Of a stretch of DNA of 64,000 nt, positions 41,330 to 50,982 are shown piece after piece (position 1 is the stretch's first letter; each line of letters starts with the position of its first letter). The notes under the pieces were generated by a model. It was not told where the DNA came from, searched no databases, and saw nothing but the letters and a program-made list of their open reading frames with translations. Source of the DNA: Bacteriovorax stolpii. GTDB taxonomy: Bacteria > Bdellovibrionota > Bacteriovoracia > Bacteriovoracales > Bacteriovoracaceae. A program made the translations under genes and the position numbers. The stretch is taken from contig CAMCYI010000008.1 in NCBI GenBank assembly GCA_945883845.1, positions 1-64,000 of the forward strand, read 5' to 3'.

Positions 41330-42511
41330 ATGGAATACATGAATAACGAAGCCAATAGCAGACTCGAAAAATTAACTAACTATTTCGTCATCAATATCTT
41401 CTTCCTCTGCCTCTTCGGCATCATCATGATTTTCTCGGCGAGCTACATGTACGCCAAGGAAAACATGGGGACGAGTCACTTCTTCCTCTCGAAGCAATTG
41501 ATTTATATCACCCTTGGTTTGGGAGTGGCATTCGTCATTTCGAAACTTAAAATTCTATATCTCTATAAGCAGGCCTACCGAATTAATGCTGCTTTCGGCA
41601 TCCTTTTGACAATGACACTGGTTCCGGGCCTTGGTGTGATGATGAAAGGGTCTCGTCGTTGGTTGAATCTTGGTTTCATGAATCTGCAGCCGGGTGAGTT
41701 CCTGAAGTACACGCTCATGCTGGCAGCGATCAGATATTTTGAAAATTTCAATTCCTATACGCCGAAGCAGAGACTTCTTTATCTTTCTGGAATCGTTTAT
41801 CCGCTCGCTATTTTCATGGTACAGCCGGATTTCGGTACATTTTTTATTTGCGCTATGATTATAGGGTTTATTGCTTTCCTGAGTTCATTTCCACGAAAAT
41901 ATTTTTATTCATTCCTGATTGCCGGTGCTTTTGGTGCTTTCGGACTATTGTTTGCAGCTCCCTACCGGGTAAAACGAATTCTTGCTTTTCTTGATCCGTG
42001 GAAAGATCCACGTGGCTCAGGATTTCAGATCATTCAGAGTTTTCTCGCTTTCGCGAACGGATCTTTTTTTGGTCAGGGTCTAGGAAACAGTAATGAAAAA
42101 CTTTTCTATCTTCCTGAGGCCTACAACGATTTTATTTTCTCAGTGGTCGGAGAAGAACTCGGTTTTATCGGCGTTCTCGCAACAGCACTTATGTTTGTGG
42201 CTTTCATCTTCATTGGTTTTAAAATCGCCATCTCCCTCAAGTCGAGAGTCGGTAGCATTATGGTTTCTACTATTGTCTTTGCTATCGGTTTTCAGGCTTT
42301 CCTGAATATGGGCGTCGTACTCGGTGTTCTTCCAACGAAAGGATTAAATCTTCCTTTCATTAGTTACGGTGGTTCATCAATTGTCGCCAATCTTGCTGCT
42401 ATCGGATTAATCTTTGCCTGTGTGAAGATCCTTCCTGGGGATGCGAAAACAGTCCGTGAAAGAGGAAGACAATCGCCTGTCGGCGCATTTAAGAGTGCCT
42501 TCAACGCATGA
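41330..42511 (+). CDS. ftsW: Peptidoglycan polymerase FtsW
   Basis: 393 residues, ten membrane helices of the SEDS family. Family blocks: MIFSASYMYA, GSRRWLNLG, QPDFGTFFICAMI (catalytic Asp context), and LGVLPTKGLNLPFISYGGSS near the C-terminus. With FtsI it polymerises septal glycan. Start: GTG 41327, ATG 41330 and ATG 41339 are adjacent; I use ATG 41330, and no good ribosome-binding site favours any. The stop overlaps murG (ATGA). Confidence 0.93.
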   Translation: MEYMNNEANSRLEKLTNYFVINIFFLCLFGIIMIFSASYMYAKENMGTSHFFLSKQLIYITLGLGVAFVISKLKILYLYKQAYRINAAFGILLTMTLVPGLGVMMKGSRRWLNLGFMNLQPGEFLKYTLMLAAIRYFENFNSYTPKQRLLYLSGIVYPLAIFMVQPDFGTFFICAMIIGFIAFLSSFPRKYFYSFLIAGAFGAFGLLFAAPYRVKRILAFLDPWKDPRGSGFQIIQSFLAFANGSFFGQGLGNSNEKLFYLPEAYNDFIFSVVGEELGFIGVLATALMFVAFIFIGFKIAISLKSRVGSIMVSTIVFAIGFQAFLNMGVVLGVLPTKGLNLPFISYGGSSIVANLAAIGLIFACVKILPGDAKTVRERGRQSPVGAFKSAFNA

Positions 42512-43563
42512 AGTACGCAGTTATGGTTGCCGGTGGAACCGGCGGTCACATCAACGCAGCTTTGGCCGTAGGCGAAGCCTTCAAAGAAGAAGGTTATACG
42601 ATTCTATATCTCACGGGCAAACGTCCGCTGGATTATAAACTCTTTAAAGGTCAGAACGTCCGTTATCTCAACTCTCGTCCGTTACGTACCAATAATCCGT
42701 TTACCCTTTTCAAGAATATATTCCTGAACGTCACAAGCTTCCTGGAAATATTCTGTATGCTCCTTGTGAAGCGGCCGAAGTTCATTGTGGGAGCCGGTGG
42801 GTACGTCTGCGGCCCGTCTCTGCTTGCAGGATATATTCAGTTCATTCCGGTTTTTATCATCGAGCAAAATGCGGTTATGGGATTAACGAATACACTTCTG
42901 GGTTGGTTTTCAGCGCGGATCTTTGTTCACTTTTCGAAGACACGCGGACTGAATGAAGGTCTGCAAAAGAAAGTGCGTGTGGTGGGCAATCCAACCAGAA
43001 AATCCATCCAGCCAGTCAATCCCCGCACTGTCGATGGACCTCTGCGTGTTCTGGTCTTCGGCGGAAGCTTAGGTGCGACTCAAATTAACAACATTATTTT
43101 TGACCTCCTGAAATCACCCCCGTCTTTTGGACTGGAGATTCATCATCAGCTCGGTGGTACGGTTAAAGCTCCAGAGAATACATCTTCAGTGAATTACTTA
43201 CCGATGAATTACATTGAGGATATCCAGCGCGAATACGAGTGGTGTGACGTCATGATCACGCGTTCCGGTGCCAGCACGATTTCTGAACTCGCCATTATCC
43301 GTAAACCCGTCCTGATTATCCCTTATCCTCAGGCAACCGATAATCATCAGCTGTATAATGCAGAAATATTCCGTGAAGAGTCAGATTTCACTGTGGATGT
43401 CCTAAGTCCTCAGATTTCTCACGCGGATGCACTGCGAGCGACAAATGAATTTCTCGCTAAGGCCTGGCAGCAGCAATTGAAGTATTCTAAGAATCTCCAA
43501 GCGGGTAATAATACCTGTGTCCAGATTACACGAGAGATTAAAGAATATGTTGGGATCCCTTAA
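42508..43563 (+). CDS. murG: UDP-GlcNAc lipid II transferase
   Basis: 351 residues. VAGGTGGHINAALAV is the G-loop for lipid I, VGAGGYVCGPSLLAG and VLVFGGSLGATQIN are in the N- and C-domains, and MITRSGASTISEL binds UDP-GlcNAc. It completes lipid II at the inner leaflet. murC begins 17 bp inside its 3' end. Confidence 0.95.
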   Translation: MKYAVMVAGGTGGHINAALAVGEAFKEEGYTILYLTGKRPLDYKLFKGQNVRYLNSRPLRTNNPFTLFKNIFLNVTSFLEIFCMLLVKRPKFIVGAGGYVCGPSLLAGYIQFIPVFIIEQNAVMGLTNTLLGWFSARIFVHFSKTRGLNEGLQKKVRVVGNPTRKSIQPVNPRTVDGPLRVLVFGGSLGATQINNIIFDLLKSPPSFGLEIHHQLGGTVKAPENTSSVNYLPMNYIEDIQREYEWCDVMITRSGASTISELAIIRKPVLIIPYPQATDNHQLYNAEIFREESDFTVDVLSPQISHADALRATNEFLAKAWQQQLKYSKNLQAGNNTCVQITREIKEYVGIP

Positions 43564-44923
43564 GACGACAAAGCTTCACTTCATTGGCATCGGTGGCATT
43601 GGTATGAGCGGAATCGCGGAAGTTCTCCTCGATCTCGGATATCAGGTTTCCGGCTCCGATCTTTCATCATCACCTGTGACAGAAAATCTCAAACGCAAAG
43701 GTGCCACTGTCTTTCAGGGGCACGAAGCTTCCCAGGTAAATGACGTAACACTTGTTATCACCAGCACAGCAATTGATAAAAAAAATCCTGAAGTCGCCCG
43801 CGCACTTGAATTGAAAATTCCTATTATCCGTCGCGCAGAGATGCTGGCCGAACTCATGCGCTTGAAAAAGGGAATCGCGATCGCCGGATCTCACGGCAAG
43901 ACGACCACAACAAGTATGGTTGCTACGATTTTTCACGAAGCTAATATGGATGCGACTCATATCATTGGTGGGATCGTACATAATCTCGGGGGAAACGCCC
44001 GCAAAGGGGATGGAGAATATCTTATCGCTGAAGCTGACGAATCTGACGGATCGTTTCTCCTGTTGAGTCCCATCATGGCCGCTGTGACCAATATTGATAA
44101 TGATCATCTCGATCATTACGGAACTGAAGATAAGATTGTTGATGCTTTCGTTGAGTTTGTGAATAAACTCCCCTTTTACGGAAAGGCGATTCTTAATATC
44201 AACGATTTAAATTCTGTGAAGATCAAGGACCGTCTGAAAAGACCAGTTCTCTGGTATGGAAAGAATATTCCTGAGAACCAAGCCGACTTCGTCGCCACGG
44301 ACATAAAATTCTCGGCTGAGGGAACATCTTTTCAGCTTTTTCATCGAGGTATTTTACTCGGCAGAATCCAGACTCACTTATTGGGCGAACATAATGTATC
44401 GAATAGTCTCGCTGCCATCGGTTCATGCCTTGAGGCAGGTATAACTACAGAAACCATCCAGGCAGGACTTCTGAAATTTCAGGGAGTCGGTAGACGCCTG
44501 GAGAAGCTTTATAAGAAAGATGAATTCCTCGTAATCGATGATTATGGTCATCACCCAACGGAAGTGAAGGCCACTATTTCGGCCCTCAAAGCGGTTGATT
44601 CTAGACCGCTCACTGTTGTCTTTGAGCCACATCGATTTTCACGAACACAGAATTTCTGGAAAGAGTTTCAGGAAAGCTTTGATGGTACTGATGAGCTCTT
44701 CATTACTCCGATTTACGCAGCCTCCGAAGCGCCGATTCCGGGGATTACGACTGAAAATCTTATCAATGAAATGAAAGCTCGTGGAATGAACGTCACTTTC
44801 CTGCCTTCGCTTGATGGAATGAAAGACCTCGTCCGCGAACGATCAGGGCAAAAACGAATATTCCTGACTTTAGGTGCTGGTGCTATTTCTAAAAAAATTC
44901 AAACCATTCTACGGGAACTATGA
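43547..44923 (+). CDS. murC: UDP-MurNAc L-alanine ligase
   Basis: 458 residues. HFIGIGGIGMSGIAEVL (N-terminal Rossmann), AGSHGKTTTTSM (P-loop with Lys), EADESDGSF, NIDNDHLDHYG and DDYGHHPTEV are all canonical. I use ATG 43547 since the conserved protein starts there; the overlapping upstream frame lies inside murG. The overlap indicates coupled translation. Confidence 0.95.
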   Translation: MLGSLKTTKLHFIGIGGIGMSGIAEVLLDLGYQVSGSDLSSSPVTENLKRKGATVFQGHEASQVNDVTLVITSTAIDKKNPEVARALELKIPIIRRAEMLAELMRLKKGIAIAGSHGKTTTTSMVATIFHEANMDATHIIGGIVHNLGGNARKGDGEYLIAEADESDGSFLLLSPIMAAVTNIDNDHLDHYGTEDKIVDAFVEFVNKLPFYGKAILNINDLNSVKIKDRLKRPVLWYGKNIPENQADFVATDIKFSAEGTSFQLFHRGILLGRIQTHLLGEHNVSNSLAAIGSCLEAGITTETIQAGLLKFQGVGRRLEKLYKKDEFLVIDDYGHHPTEVKATISALKAVDSRPLTVVFEPHRFSRTQNFWKEFQESFDGTDELFITPIYAASEAPIPGITTENLINEMKARGMNVTFLPSLDGMKDLVRERSGQKRIFLTLGAGAISKKIQTILREL

Positions 44924-45813
44924 TTTTGCAAAGTGAACTGACTTTAATTCCTGATTGCGAATTCTTCCCGGACCGGGATCTCTCATCCTTGACGACTTTT
45001 AAGCTTGCTTCCAGAGCAGATTATCTTGAAGTGAAATCAGTAGCGGCTCTCCAGAAAGTAGTTCCGCTTCTTCATAAATATAAAAAAGATTATTTAGTTC
45101 TCGGTTGGGGAGCGAATCAAATTCTTCCAGCGACATCCGATAAACTTGTCATTCATCTGAGTTTTCCTTTCGATAATAAGTATCTTGAGACTCTGAGAGA
45201 TGAGTACGTTGTTCCTGCTTCCCTCGGTATCAACCATCTCACAGGCCACGCCGTTAAGTTCGGGATGAAAGGTTGGGAGGTTTTCACAGGAATTCCTGCC
45301 TCTCTTGGGGGAGCTCTCTATATGAATGCCGGAACCAATCTGGGCGAGATTGGAAATATTGTTAAAGACGTAACTCTCGTCACAACTGCAGGACATCTGA
45401 GAACAGAGATAATGAATTCGGAGAGCTTTACGTACCGACATAATCATTTCGTAAAACCTGGTGAAATCATCGTTGGTGCAACGTTGAAGAATCAAGGCCA
45501 GGACCCGGCACTTCCACAAAAAATTAAAGACTATCTCGACTACAGAAAAACATCCCAGCCACTTGCTACGAAAAACTGCGGGTGTGTCTTCAAAAATCCC
45601 TGCAAAGAAATGCAGGCAGGAAGACTGATCGATTTACTCGGTCTCAAAGGTCTCTCTGTCGGAGGTTTGAGAGTGAGTCCGAAGCACGCTAACTTCATGG
45701 AGAACACTCAAAATGCGAATTGGGATGATTTTAGGGCCCTCGTCGATACCATCAACCTCGAGATGAATCATTTTTATGGAATTGAATTTGAACTGGAAGT
45801 CAAAATCCCGTAA
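44920..45813 (+). CDS. murB: UDP-N-acetylenolpyruvoylglucosamine reductase
   Basis: 297 residues, FAD-dependent, finishing UDP-MurNAc. LGWGANQIL, FTGIPASLGGALYMNAG and CGCVFKNP are the FAD- and substrate-binding blocks. The catalytic acid is Cys (GCVFKNP) where E. coli has Ser, as in some type II enzymes. The start overlaps murC by four bases; the next gene starts 9 bp after the stop. Confidence 0.93.
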   Translation: MILQSELTLIPDCEFFPDRDLSSLTTFKLASRADYLEVKSVAALQKVVPLLHKYKKDYLVLGWGANQILPATSDKLVIHLSFPFDNKYLETLRDEYVVPASLGINHLTGHAVKFGMKGWEVFTGIPASLGGALYMNAGTNLGEIGNIVKDVTLVTTAGHLRTEIMNSESFTYRHNHFVKPGEIIVGATLKNQGQDPALPQKIKDYLDYRKTSQPLATKNCGCVFKNPCKEMQAGRLIDLLGLKGLSVGGLRVSPKHANFMENTQNANWDDFRALVDTINLEMNHFYGIEFELEVKIP

Positions 45814-45816
45814 GAT
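45788..45816 (+). promoter_or_regulatory. Putative promoter inside murB 3' end for the ftsQ-like gene
   Basis: TTGAAC, 17-bp spacer, TAAGAT, ending 6 nt before the ATG at 45823, which lacks a ribosome-binding site. It may allow a leaderless transcript from within the operon. Confidence 0.42.
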
Positions 45817-45822
45817 TAATTC

Positions 45823-46575
45823 ATGCAGTCAGTTTTTTTAGTATCACTCCTCATGCTCTCTTCACTAAACGTGATGGCTTCACGGCCTGAAACATTCGTG
45901 CAAAAAAACATCAAGTACCAGACCTATTTCGGCCAGTGCCCTTCAAAATCATCTGGTCTTCTCTCTCTCATCATCATGAAAGAGTTCGAAAAGAAACACT
46001 CTTTGAAAGACGTGAAAGAGAAAATCCTCGAGGCAAAACTCGATGAGAAGTACTTTCTGTCCGACTACCGCATTAGCTTCAATCCGGTTATCAAAACTCT
46101 CAAAGTAAATCTCGAGTGCCCACAACCACTCGCCAAGATCCAGGTTTATCGCAGTAACGGTGACGAACATTACTCCGCGATTCTTGGAGATAACGGCCGT
46201 ATGTATGAGCCTCACTATGAGAACCTCATGAAGGCCGAGAAAAAACTCACCTACAATCTTCCACTCCTGGCAGTTTCAATGGATCAACTTGAAGGTGATG
46301 CCCCTACGAATCTTGCCGGTTTTATCAAGCTCATGGAACCAGATCTTCGTCAGGAAATTTCGGAAATGATTCTAAACAAAAACAACGAGTTGACGATTGT
46401 TTTTGCCCTGGGAAGAAAAGCAACAAGTGTTTTCATGGGGGCAGATCTCTGGGAAGAAAAACTCACCAAACTCACGAAGATCGTTGGATATGTCACAAAA
46501 AACAAACGCTACCCAAGCAGCATCAACCTTTTGAACGCCAAAAAGGTTGTTGTCAAGTTTTCGGACAGTATCTAA
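45823..46575 (+). CDS. Protein in the ftsQ position, divergent FtsQ-like
   Basis: 250 residues between murB and ftsA, the usual FtsQ slot. It has the beta-rich periplasmic makeup expected (KLDEKYFLSDYRI..., closing with PSSINLLNAKKVVVKFSD, like the FtsQ C-terminus). FtsQ normally has a cytoplasmic tail and a membrane anchor; here the first 20 residues look like a cleavable signal peptide (SLNVMA-S), so the mature protein may be free in the periplasm. Sequence likeness to FtsQ is too weak to prove it. No ribosome-binding site is visible. Confidence 0.6.
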   Translation: MQSVFLVSLLMLSSLNVMASRPETFVQKNIKYQTYFGQCPSKSSGLLSLIIMKEFEKKHSLKDVKEKILEAKLDEKYFLSDYRISFNPVIKTLKVNLECPQPLAKIQVYRSNGDEHYSAILGDNGRMYEPHYENLMKAEKKLTYNLPLLAVSMDQLEGDAPTNLAGFIKLMEPDLRQEISEMILNKNNELTIVFALGRKATSVFMGADLWEEKLTKLTKIVGYVTKNKRYPSSINLLNAKKVVVKFSDSI

Positions 46576-46627
46576 AATGATACTAGAAGCATTAAGCTTC
46601 TTTTGTTTTAGCCAGAATGAATCTGCT

Positions 46628-46650
46628 CTCTCCGCTTGCGGAGAGTTTTT
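46628..46650 (+). terminator. Terminator-like hairpin in the ftsA leader
   Basis: CTCTCC / GGAGAG (8 bp if the GC pair at the loop closes) followed by five T. It ends 2 nt before the AAGGAA-type ribosome-binding site of ftsA, between the ftsQ-like gene and ftsA, and could limit or regulate read-through. Confidence 0.55.
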
Positions 46651-46664
46651 GAGAAAGGAATCTC

Positions 46665-47903
46665 ATGAGTACCAAAAGTGTCATCGTCGCACTGGACATT
46701 GGAACCACCAAAGTCTGCACGCTTATTGCGCAAAAAACTCACAAAAGCATTGAAATCCTCGGAGTAGGCTCTCATCCGAGCAACGGCCTGAAAAAAGGTT
46801 CTGTTGTTAACATCGAAAAAACAGTCGAATCAATTCGCAATTCCATCGAAGAAGCCAAACTCATGGCAGGCATCGAAGATCTCGAGTCCGCTACAATCGG
46901 AATTGCAGGAAATCATATCTATGCATTTAACTCTTCAGGTGTCGTACCTGTTAAGAATAAAGAAATTGACCAAGCAGATGTTGATCGCGTGATCGAAGCA
47001 GCGAAAGCTGTTCTCATTCCTTCTGAACGTGAAATCATCCACGTTATTCCACAAGAATTTAAAGTGGATAATACAACTGGAATCAAAAATCCAATTGGTA
47101 TGCGTGGCTCTCGTCTTGAAGTAAACGTTCACATTGTGACTGGTAAAACTCCACTCATTCAAAATCTTATCAAGTGTGTTGAGCAAGCGGGACTTCTCGC
47201 TAACTCTGTCATCCTCCAGCCGATTGCATCTTCTCGTTCTGTTCTTTCTCAAGAAGAAAAAGAATTAGGAGTTGTATTGATTGATATCGGCGGTGGAACA
47301 ACTGATATCGCCATCTGGAAAGAGGGTAGCCTTCTTCATTCTCAAATTATTCCACTTGGTGGAAACCACTTCACGAACGACCTCGCTGTCGCGCTGAAAA
47401 TTCCACATAACGAAGCAGAAAGAATCAAGATGACTTACGGTACAGTTCTGGCAGACCAGGGCCGGAATGCCGAAACCATGATTCCTGTTCAGGGTCTTTC
47501 TGGCACCAAGGCCCGTGAAGTTCCTGTGAGCTATGTTGCTGAAGTTTTAAGTGCAAGGGCCCTTGAACTCTTTGACGTTGTCCGCGACGTGATCGTGGAA
47601 CGCAACTTGCAAGATGTGATCACAGGCGGGTTTGTCCTCACCGGAGGAGGAGCCTTAATCCGTCATCTCACAGAATACGCTGAATACACCTGGGAAAAAC
47701 CGGTGAAACTTGGAATCCCAACTGCCTTTGGTGGAATGACCACGGCCATGCAGCATCCGAAATTTTCAACCGTTCTTGGTCTTCTTCAAGAGTCCCGTTA
47801 TGAATCAGAAGCTCAGACTCATCAAGAGAAAAGACAAGACGAATCAGATATGTTTGATAAACTAGGTAAGACTTTAAAAAACGTTTTCAAAGAGATTTTT
47901 TAA
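46665..47903 (+). CDS. ftsA: Cell-division protein FtsA
   Basis: 412 residues of the actin fold. [11 protein letters not shown] (phosphate-1), [14 protein letters not shown] (phosphate-2) and [10 protein letters not shown] (adenosine) are clear. The C-terminus ends [13 protein letters not shown], an amphipathic membrane-targeting helix as in FtsA. It anchors FtsZ to the membrane. AAAGGAA precedes the ATG; ftsZ follows after 13 bp. Confidence 0.96.
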   Translation: MSTKSVIVALDIGTTKVCTLIAQKTHKSIEILGVGSHPSNGLKKGSVVNIEKTVESIRNSIEEAKLMAGIEDLESATIGIAGNHIYAFNSSGVVPVKNKEIDQADVDRVIEAAKAVLIPSEREIIHVIPQEFKVDNTTGIKNPIGMRGSRLEVNVHIVTGKTPLIQNLIKCVEQAGLLANSVILQPIASSRSVLSQEEKELGVVLIDIGGGTTDIAIWKEGSLLHSQIIPLGGNHFTNDLAVALKIPHNEAERIKMTYGTVLADQGRNAETMIPVQGLSGTKAREVPVSYVAEVLSARALELFDVVRDVIVERNLQDVITGGFVLTGGGALIRHLTEYAEYTWEKPVKLGIPTAFGGMTTAMQHPKFSTVLGLLQESRYESEAQTHQEKRQDESDMFDKLGKTLKNVFKEIF

Positions 47904-47916
47904 TTCGGAGGATTTT

Positions 47917-49425
47917 ATGTTCGATATCGCCGATAACAACAACCTACCATTGGGCGCCAAGATCAAAGTGATCGGCATCGGTGGCGGCGGTTGTAATGCT
48001 GTTAACACCATGATCCGTTCAGGCCTTACAGGCGTTGAATATATTGTAGCTAACACTGACTCTCAGGCCCTCGCAGCAAGTCTTGCTGGAATCAAGCTTC
48101 AGCTCGGCTCAAACGTGACCAAAGGTCTCGGAGCTGGTGCAAATCCTGAAATTGGTCGCAAAGCTGCGATCGAAGACTATGAAAGACTTTCGGAAATTCT
48201 CGAAGGTGCTGACATGGTATTCGTAACTGCAGGTATGGGCGGCGGTACCGGTACTGGTGCAGCTCCTGTCATTGCAAAACTCGCTCGTGAAATGGGTGCA
48301 CTCACTGTTGGTGTAGTCACTAAGCCTTTCATGTTCGAAGGTAAGAAACGTTCACGTCAGGCAGAAGAAGGTATCCGCGCTCTTGAAGAGTCTGTGGACT
48401 CTCTCATCTGTATTCCAAACCAGCGTCTTCTTCAACTCGCTGGCGAAAATCTTTCTCTCGTAGATACATTCCGCGCTGCTGATGAAGTACTTCTTCACGC
48501 TGTTCAGGGTATTTCTGATCTCATCAATAACACTGGTCTCATCAACGCTGACTTCGCTGACGTTTCGACTGTCATGACGAACAAAGGTCTTTCATTGATG
48601 GGTACAGGAGTAGCTACTGGTCCGGATCGCGCTCTCAAAGCAGCACGTACTGCAATCAGCTCTCCACTCCTCGAGGATGTTACGATCGACGGTGCTACTG
48701 GCATCATCATCAACATCACAGGTAATAGCTCGCTTTCTTTGAATGAAACGAATCAAGCCGTTTCTCTTATTATGGAATCTGCTGATGAAGATGCAGAAAT
48801 CATCTTCGGTACAGTGATCGATGAGAATATGGGCGATGCGGTCAAGGTCACTGTCATTGCGACAGGACTTCTTGGTCAACGTAAAACAACTCAAGCGATA
48901 CAAGCCCCTGTTCGTGCCAACACTGCTAATGAATACCATGAGACGATGATGGCCGCTCCTATGGCCCCGGTCGCTCCAGTAATCGAAACTCGCACAGAAA
49001 TTCCTGCTGCACGCATGGAAACTCGCCGCGAACTTCCGGTTGAAGCTCCTCTTATGAGAGAGCCAGCTGCTGATTTTGATCGTGTTGAAGAAAGAGCTAC
49101 AGAAAAACCACGCATCAACTGGGCCGAAAAACTTCAGAGTGCAGCTTCTCGTTATGAATCACAGAAAAATTTTGATGCTCCGGTAACTCCAGCGCGTCAG
49201 AATAATGCTGCTCCTGAACGTCATGACTTTGCTGCTCAAAACGAATCTTTCGAGAACCGTAATGAGAACAGAGAAAACACGGGTCCTACTAAGCATGTTG
49301 AAAACCGTGACAGCCGAATTAAATCAATTGCTGAAAAGCTTGGCTTCTTCAACTTCGATGAAGATGAGTTTGATACTCCTTCATTCATGAAGAAGGGCGA
49401 AAGAAATCACGATTCTCAGATCTAA
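47917..49425 (+). CDS. ftsZ: Cell-division tubulin homologue FtsZ
   Basis: 502 residues, longer than the usual ~380-400. The GTPase core (residues 1-~320) has [35 protein letters not shown] (tubulin signature) and the T7 loop NADFADV. Then follows a ~150-residue linker rich in Pro, Ala, Glu, Asn and Arg, and a C-terminal [16 protein letters not shown], matching the D.P.F.. peptide that binds FtsA. The long linker is notable. CGGAGG precedes the ATG. A two-way terminator follows. Confidence 0.97.
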   Translation: MFDIADNNNLPLGAKIKVIGIGGGGCNAVNTMIRSGLTGVEYIVANTDSQALAASLAGIKLQLGSNVTKGLGAGANPEIGRKAAIEDYERLSEILEGADMVFVTAGMGGGTGTGAAPVIAKLAREMGALTVGVVTKPFMFEGKKRSRQAEEGIRALEESVDSLICIPNQRLLQLAGENLSLVDTFRAADEVLLHAVQGISDLINNTGLINADFADVSTVMTNKGLSLMGTGVATGPDRALKAARTAISSPLLEDVTIDGATGIIINITGNSSLSLNETNQAVSLIMESADEDAEIIFGTVIDENMGDAVKVTVIATGLLGQRKTTQAIQAPVRANTANEYHETMMAAPMAPVAPVIETRTEIPAARMETRRELPVEAPLMREPAADFDRVEERATEKPRINWAEKLQSAASRYESQKNFDAPVTPARQNNAAPERHDFAAQNESFENRNENRENTGPTKHVENRDSRIKSIAEKLGFFNFDEDEFDTPSFMKKGERNHDSQI

Positions 49426-49448
49426 TCGAAAAATACAGATCAATTAAG

Positions 49449-49478
49449 AAAGGCCCGGGAAACCGGGCCTTTCTTATT
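49449..49478. terminator. Bidirectional terminator after ftsZ
   Basis: A 10-bp stem AAAGGCCCGG / CCGGGCCTTT with a GAAA loop; T-rich on both strands. It serves ftsZ and the convergent minus-strand gene ending at 49497. Confidence 0.9.
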
Positions 49479-49496
49479 TCAAAATCTTGAATTTGA

Positions 49497-50243
49497 TTAT
49501 TCAGAAATGACCTGAGGATTAACAGGATTTGCTGGAGCACGCTGAAGCTTATCCCGATCCTGATCTATAGAACGAGTTCCGTTATTGACAGCACCGAATC
49601 CGCTCAGGTCCACATCATTGATGAAATCATTCTGGGCATCGCGCTCTTCTTGAGAAGAAGCGTAGAGACGATTTTCTTCCTTCTCAATAACTTTCATGAT
49701 GGCCTCTTCGTATCTGAAGCGTGACTCCTGGAGAACATTTCCAAGGATATCCTGAAGATCATCGCGCTCCATAAAATTCTTTGTACTCGAAGCCGTTGAG
49801 GGATCGTCTCCTTCACGTCCGAGGAAACCAATGGCGATTCTGTCTCTTAAAGGCAGGCGATCATCGCGAAGTTCGATCTTAAATGCTTTGATGCCAAAAT
49901 CTTTTTTGAGTTTATCTAGTACTTCCTGGTTACCTTTTACATAACGAGTTTGAGAGATGAGCTTGTCCAGAAGACCTTCAGCTTCTTTTACTTTGTCAGT
50001 AGTTTCCGGAGAGTTCTGAAAGGCCAGTACGCGCTTGAAAATTTCTCGCTTGCGTGAACTTTCAGAGAAGAAATGCACGATCTTATCTTTTCCTTCCTGA
50101 GTGTCAGTGTTTGCCTTGAATGAAGAAGGATGAAGGAGTGATCCGCCATCAACTTCAACTTTTAAAAACTTTACGGCATCAGCGTGAACGATTGCAGAGA
50201 AAATGAATGCAGTTGAAAGAACTAAAAGTTTGGTAAATTTCAA
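49497..50243 (-). CDS. Secreted hypothetical protein
   Basis: 248 residues with a signal peptide (residues 1-21, VHA-DA). The rest is mostly helical and charged (FFSESSRKREIFKRVLAFQ, ILGNVLQESRFRYEEAIMKVIEKEENRL), with an acidic Asn-rich tail. TTG start, following GGGGGG on the minus strand. It is alone between ftsZ and the RNase J group. No family recognised. Confidence 0.72.
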   Translation of the reverse strand: MKFTKLLVLSTAFIFSAIVHADAVKFLKVEVDGGSLLHPSSFKANTDTQEGKDKIVHFFSESSRKREIFKRVLAFQNSPETTDKVKEAEGLLDKLISQTRYVKGNQEVLDKLKKDFGIKAFKIELRDDRLPLRDRIAIGFLGREGDDPSTASSTKNFMERDDLQDILGNVLQESRFRYEEAIMKVIEKEENRLYASSQEERDAQNDFINDVDLSGFGAVNNGTRSIDQDRDKLQRAPANPVNPQVISE

Positions 50244-50376
50244 GATGCCCCCCAGGAAATGTTTTATGGGAGATTAGTGAGCAATGTTTATACCAAGATG
50301 GCTGGATGTAGACGGTTGAAACCATGATGTTCAGGTGTTGAATATTTAGACACTGTCTGTAGGGTTTACAAAAGTA

Positions 50377-50982
50377 CTAGTGAAGAGACTGAAAAACTTC
50401 CAGATTTTCTTTTAAAACAGGCACATCACTTTTAATCGCAAAAAGAACCAGGTAGGTTTCTACGTAGTCCTGATCAACGTTGATCTTGTAATGAGTCTCT
50501 ATGTAGGTCGGAATACTCTTATCTTGAAAGATCTTCTTTTTGATATCGTAAAGCTTCACACCTTGTTCAGGATCTTCTGTCGAAGTCTGAAGGGTCAAAA
50601 CTTCTTCCCAGTCATTTTTCATCATGAGTGGCATATGCTCTTTACAGAAATGGAGTGCCTTGAAGGGCTTGATACAGGCCTTGCAAAACAAATGATCGCA
50701 GATACCACATGAAGCTTCGCCGGGTTCATCAGGATGATTAGGACAGAAAAGTTCCGCGCGCCTCGAAGCCTTGATCTTCTCAAGGCCCTTGATGCGCTCG
50801 ACGATCTCAGGATGATAATCAGCTGCTAACGGAATGACAGATGGAGCTTGAGGTTCTGCGGATGCTTGAGGGGGTCTTTGCTGATTCTTTATGAGCTTGT
50901 AGATAAAAAATCCGAACCCGCCCAATACGAGAATGAGCAGGATATTCATTGAGACGATCAATATGAGGGCAGTATTATCCAT
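50377..50982 (-). CDS. Membrane-anchored zinc-finger protein (B-box-like)
   Basis: 201 residues. N-terminal membrane helix (~5-28), a Pro/Gln linker, then a cluster CPNHPDE..ASCGIC..LFCKAC...HFCKEH (~residues 80-120) whose pattern of paired Cys and His resembles B-box zinc fingers. A soluble domain of ~75 residues follows. It starts one base before the end of RNase J (TGATG), so the two are coupled. Some bacterial B-box proteins are membrane-attached and of unknown role. Confidence 0.65.
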   Translation of the reverse strand: MDNTALILIVSMNILLILVLGGFGFFIYKLIKNQQRPPQASAEPQAPSVIPLAADYHPEIVERIKGLEKIKASRRAELFCPNHPDEPGEASCGICDHLFCKACIKPFKALHFCKEHMPLMMKNDWEEVLTLQTSTEDPEQGVKLYDIKKKIFQDKSIPTYIETHYKINVDQDYVETYLVLFAIKSDVPVLKENLEVFQSLH

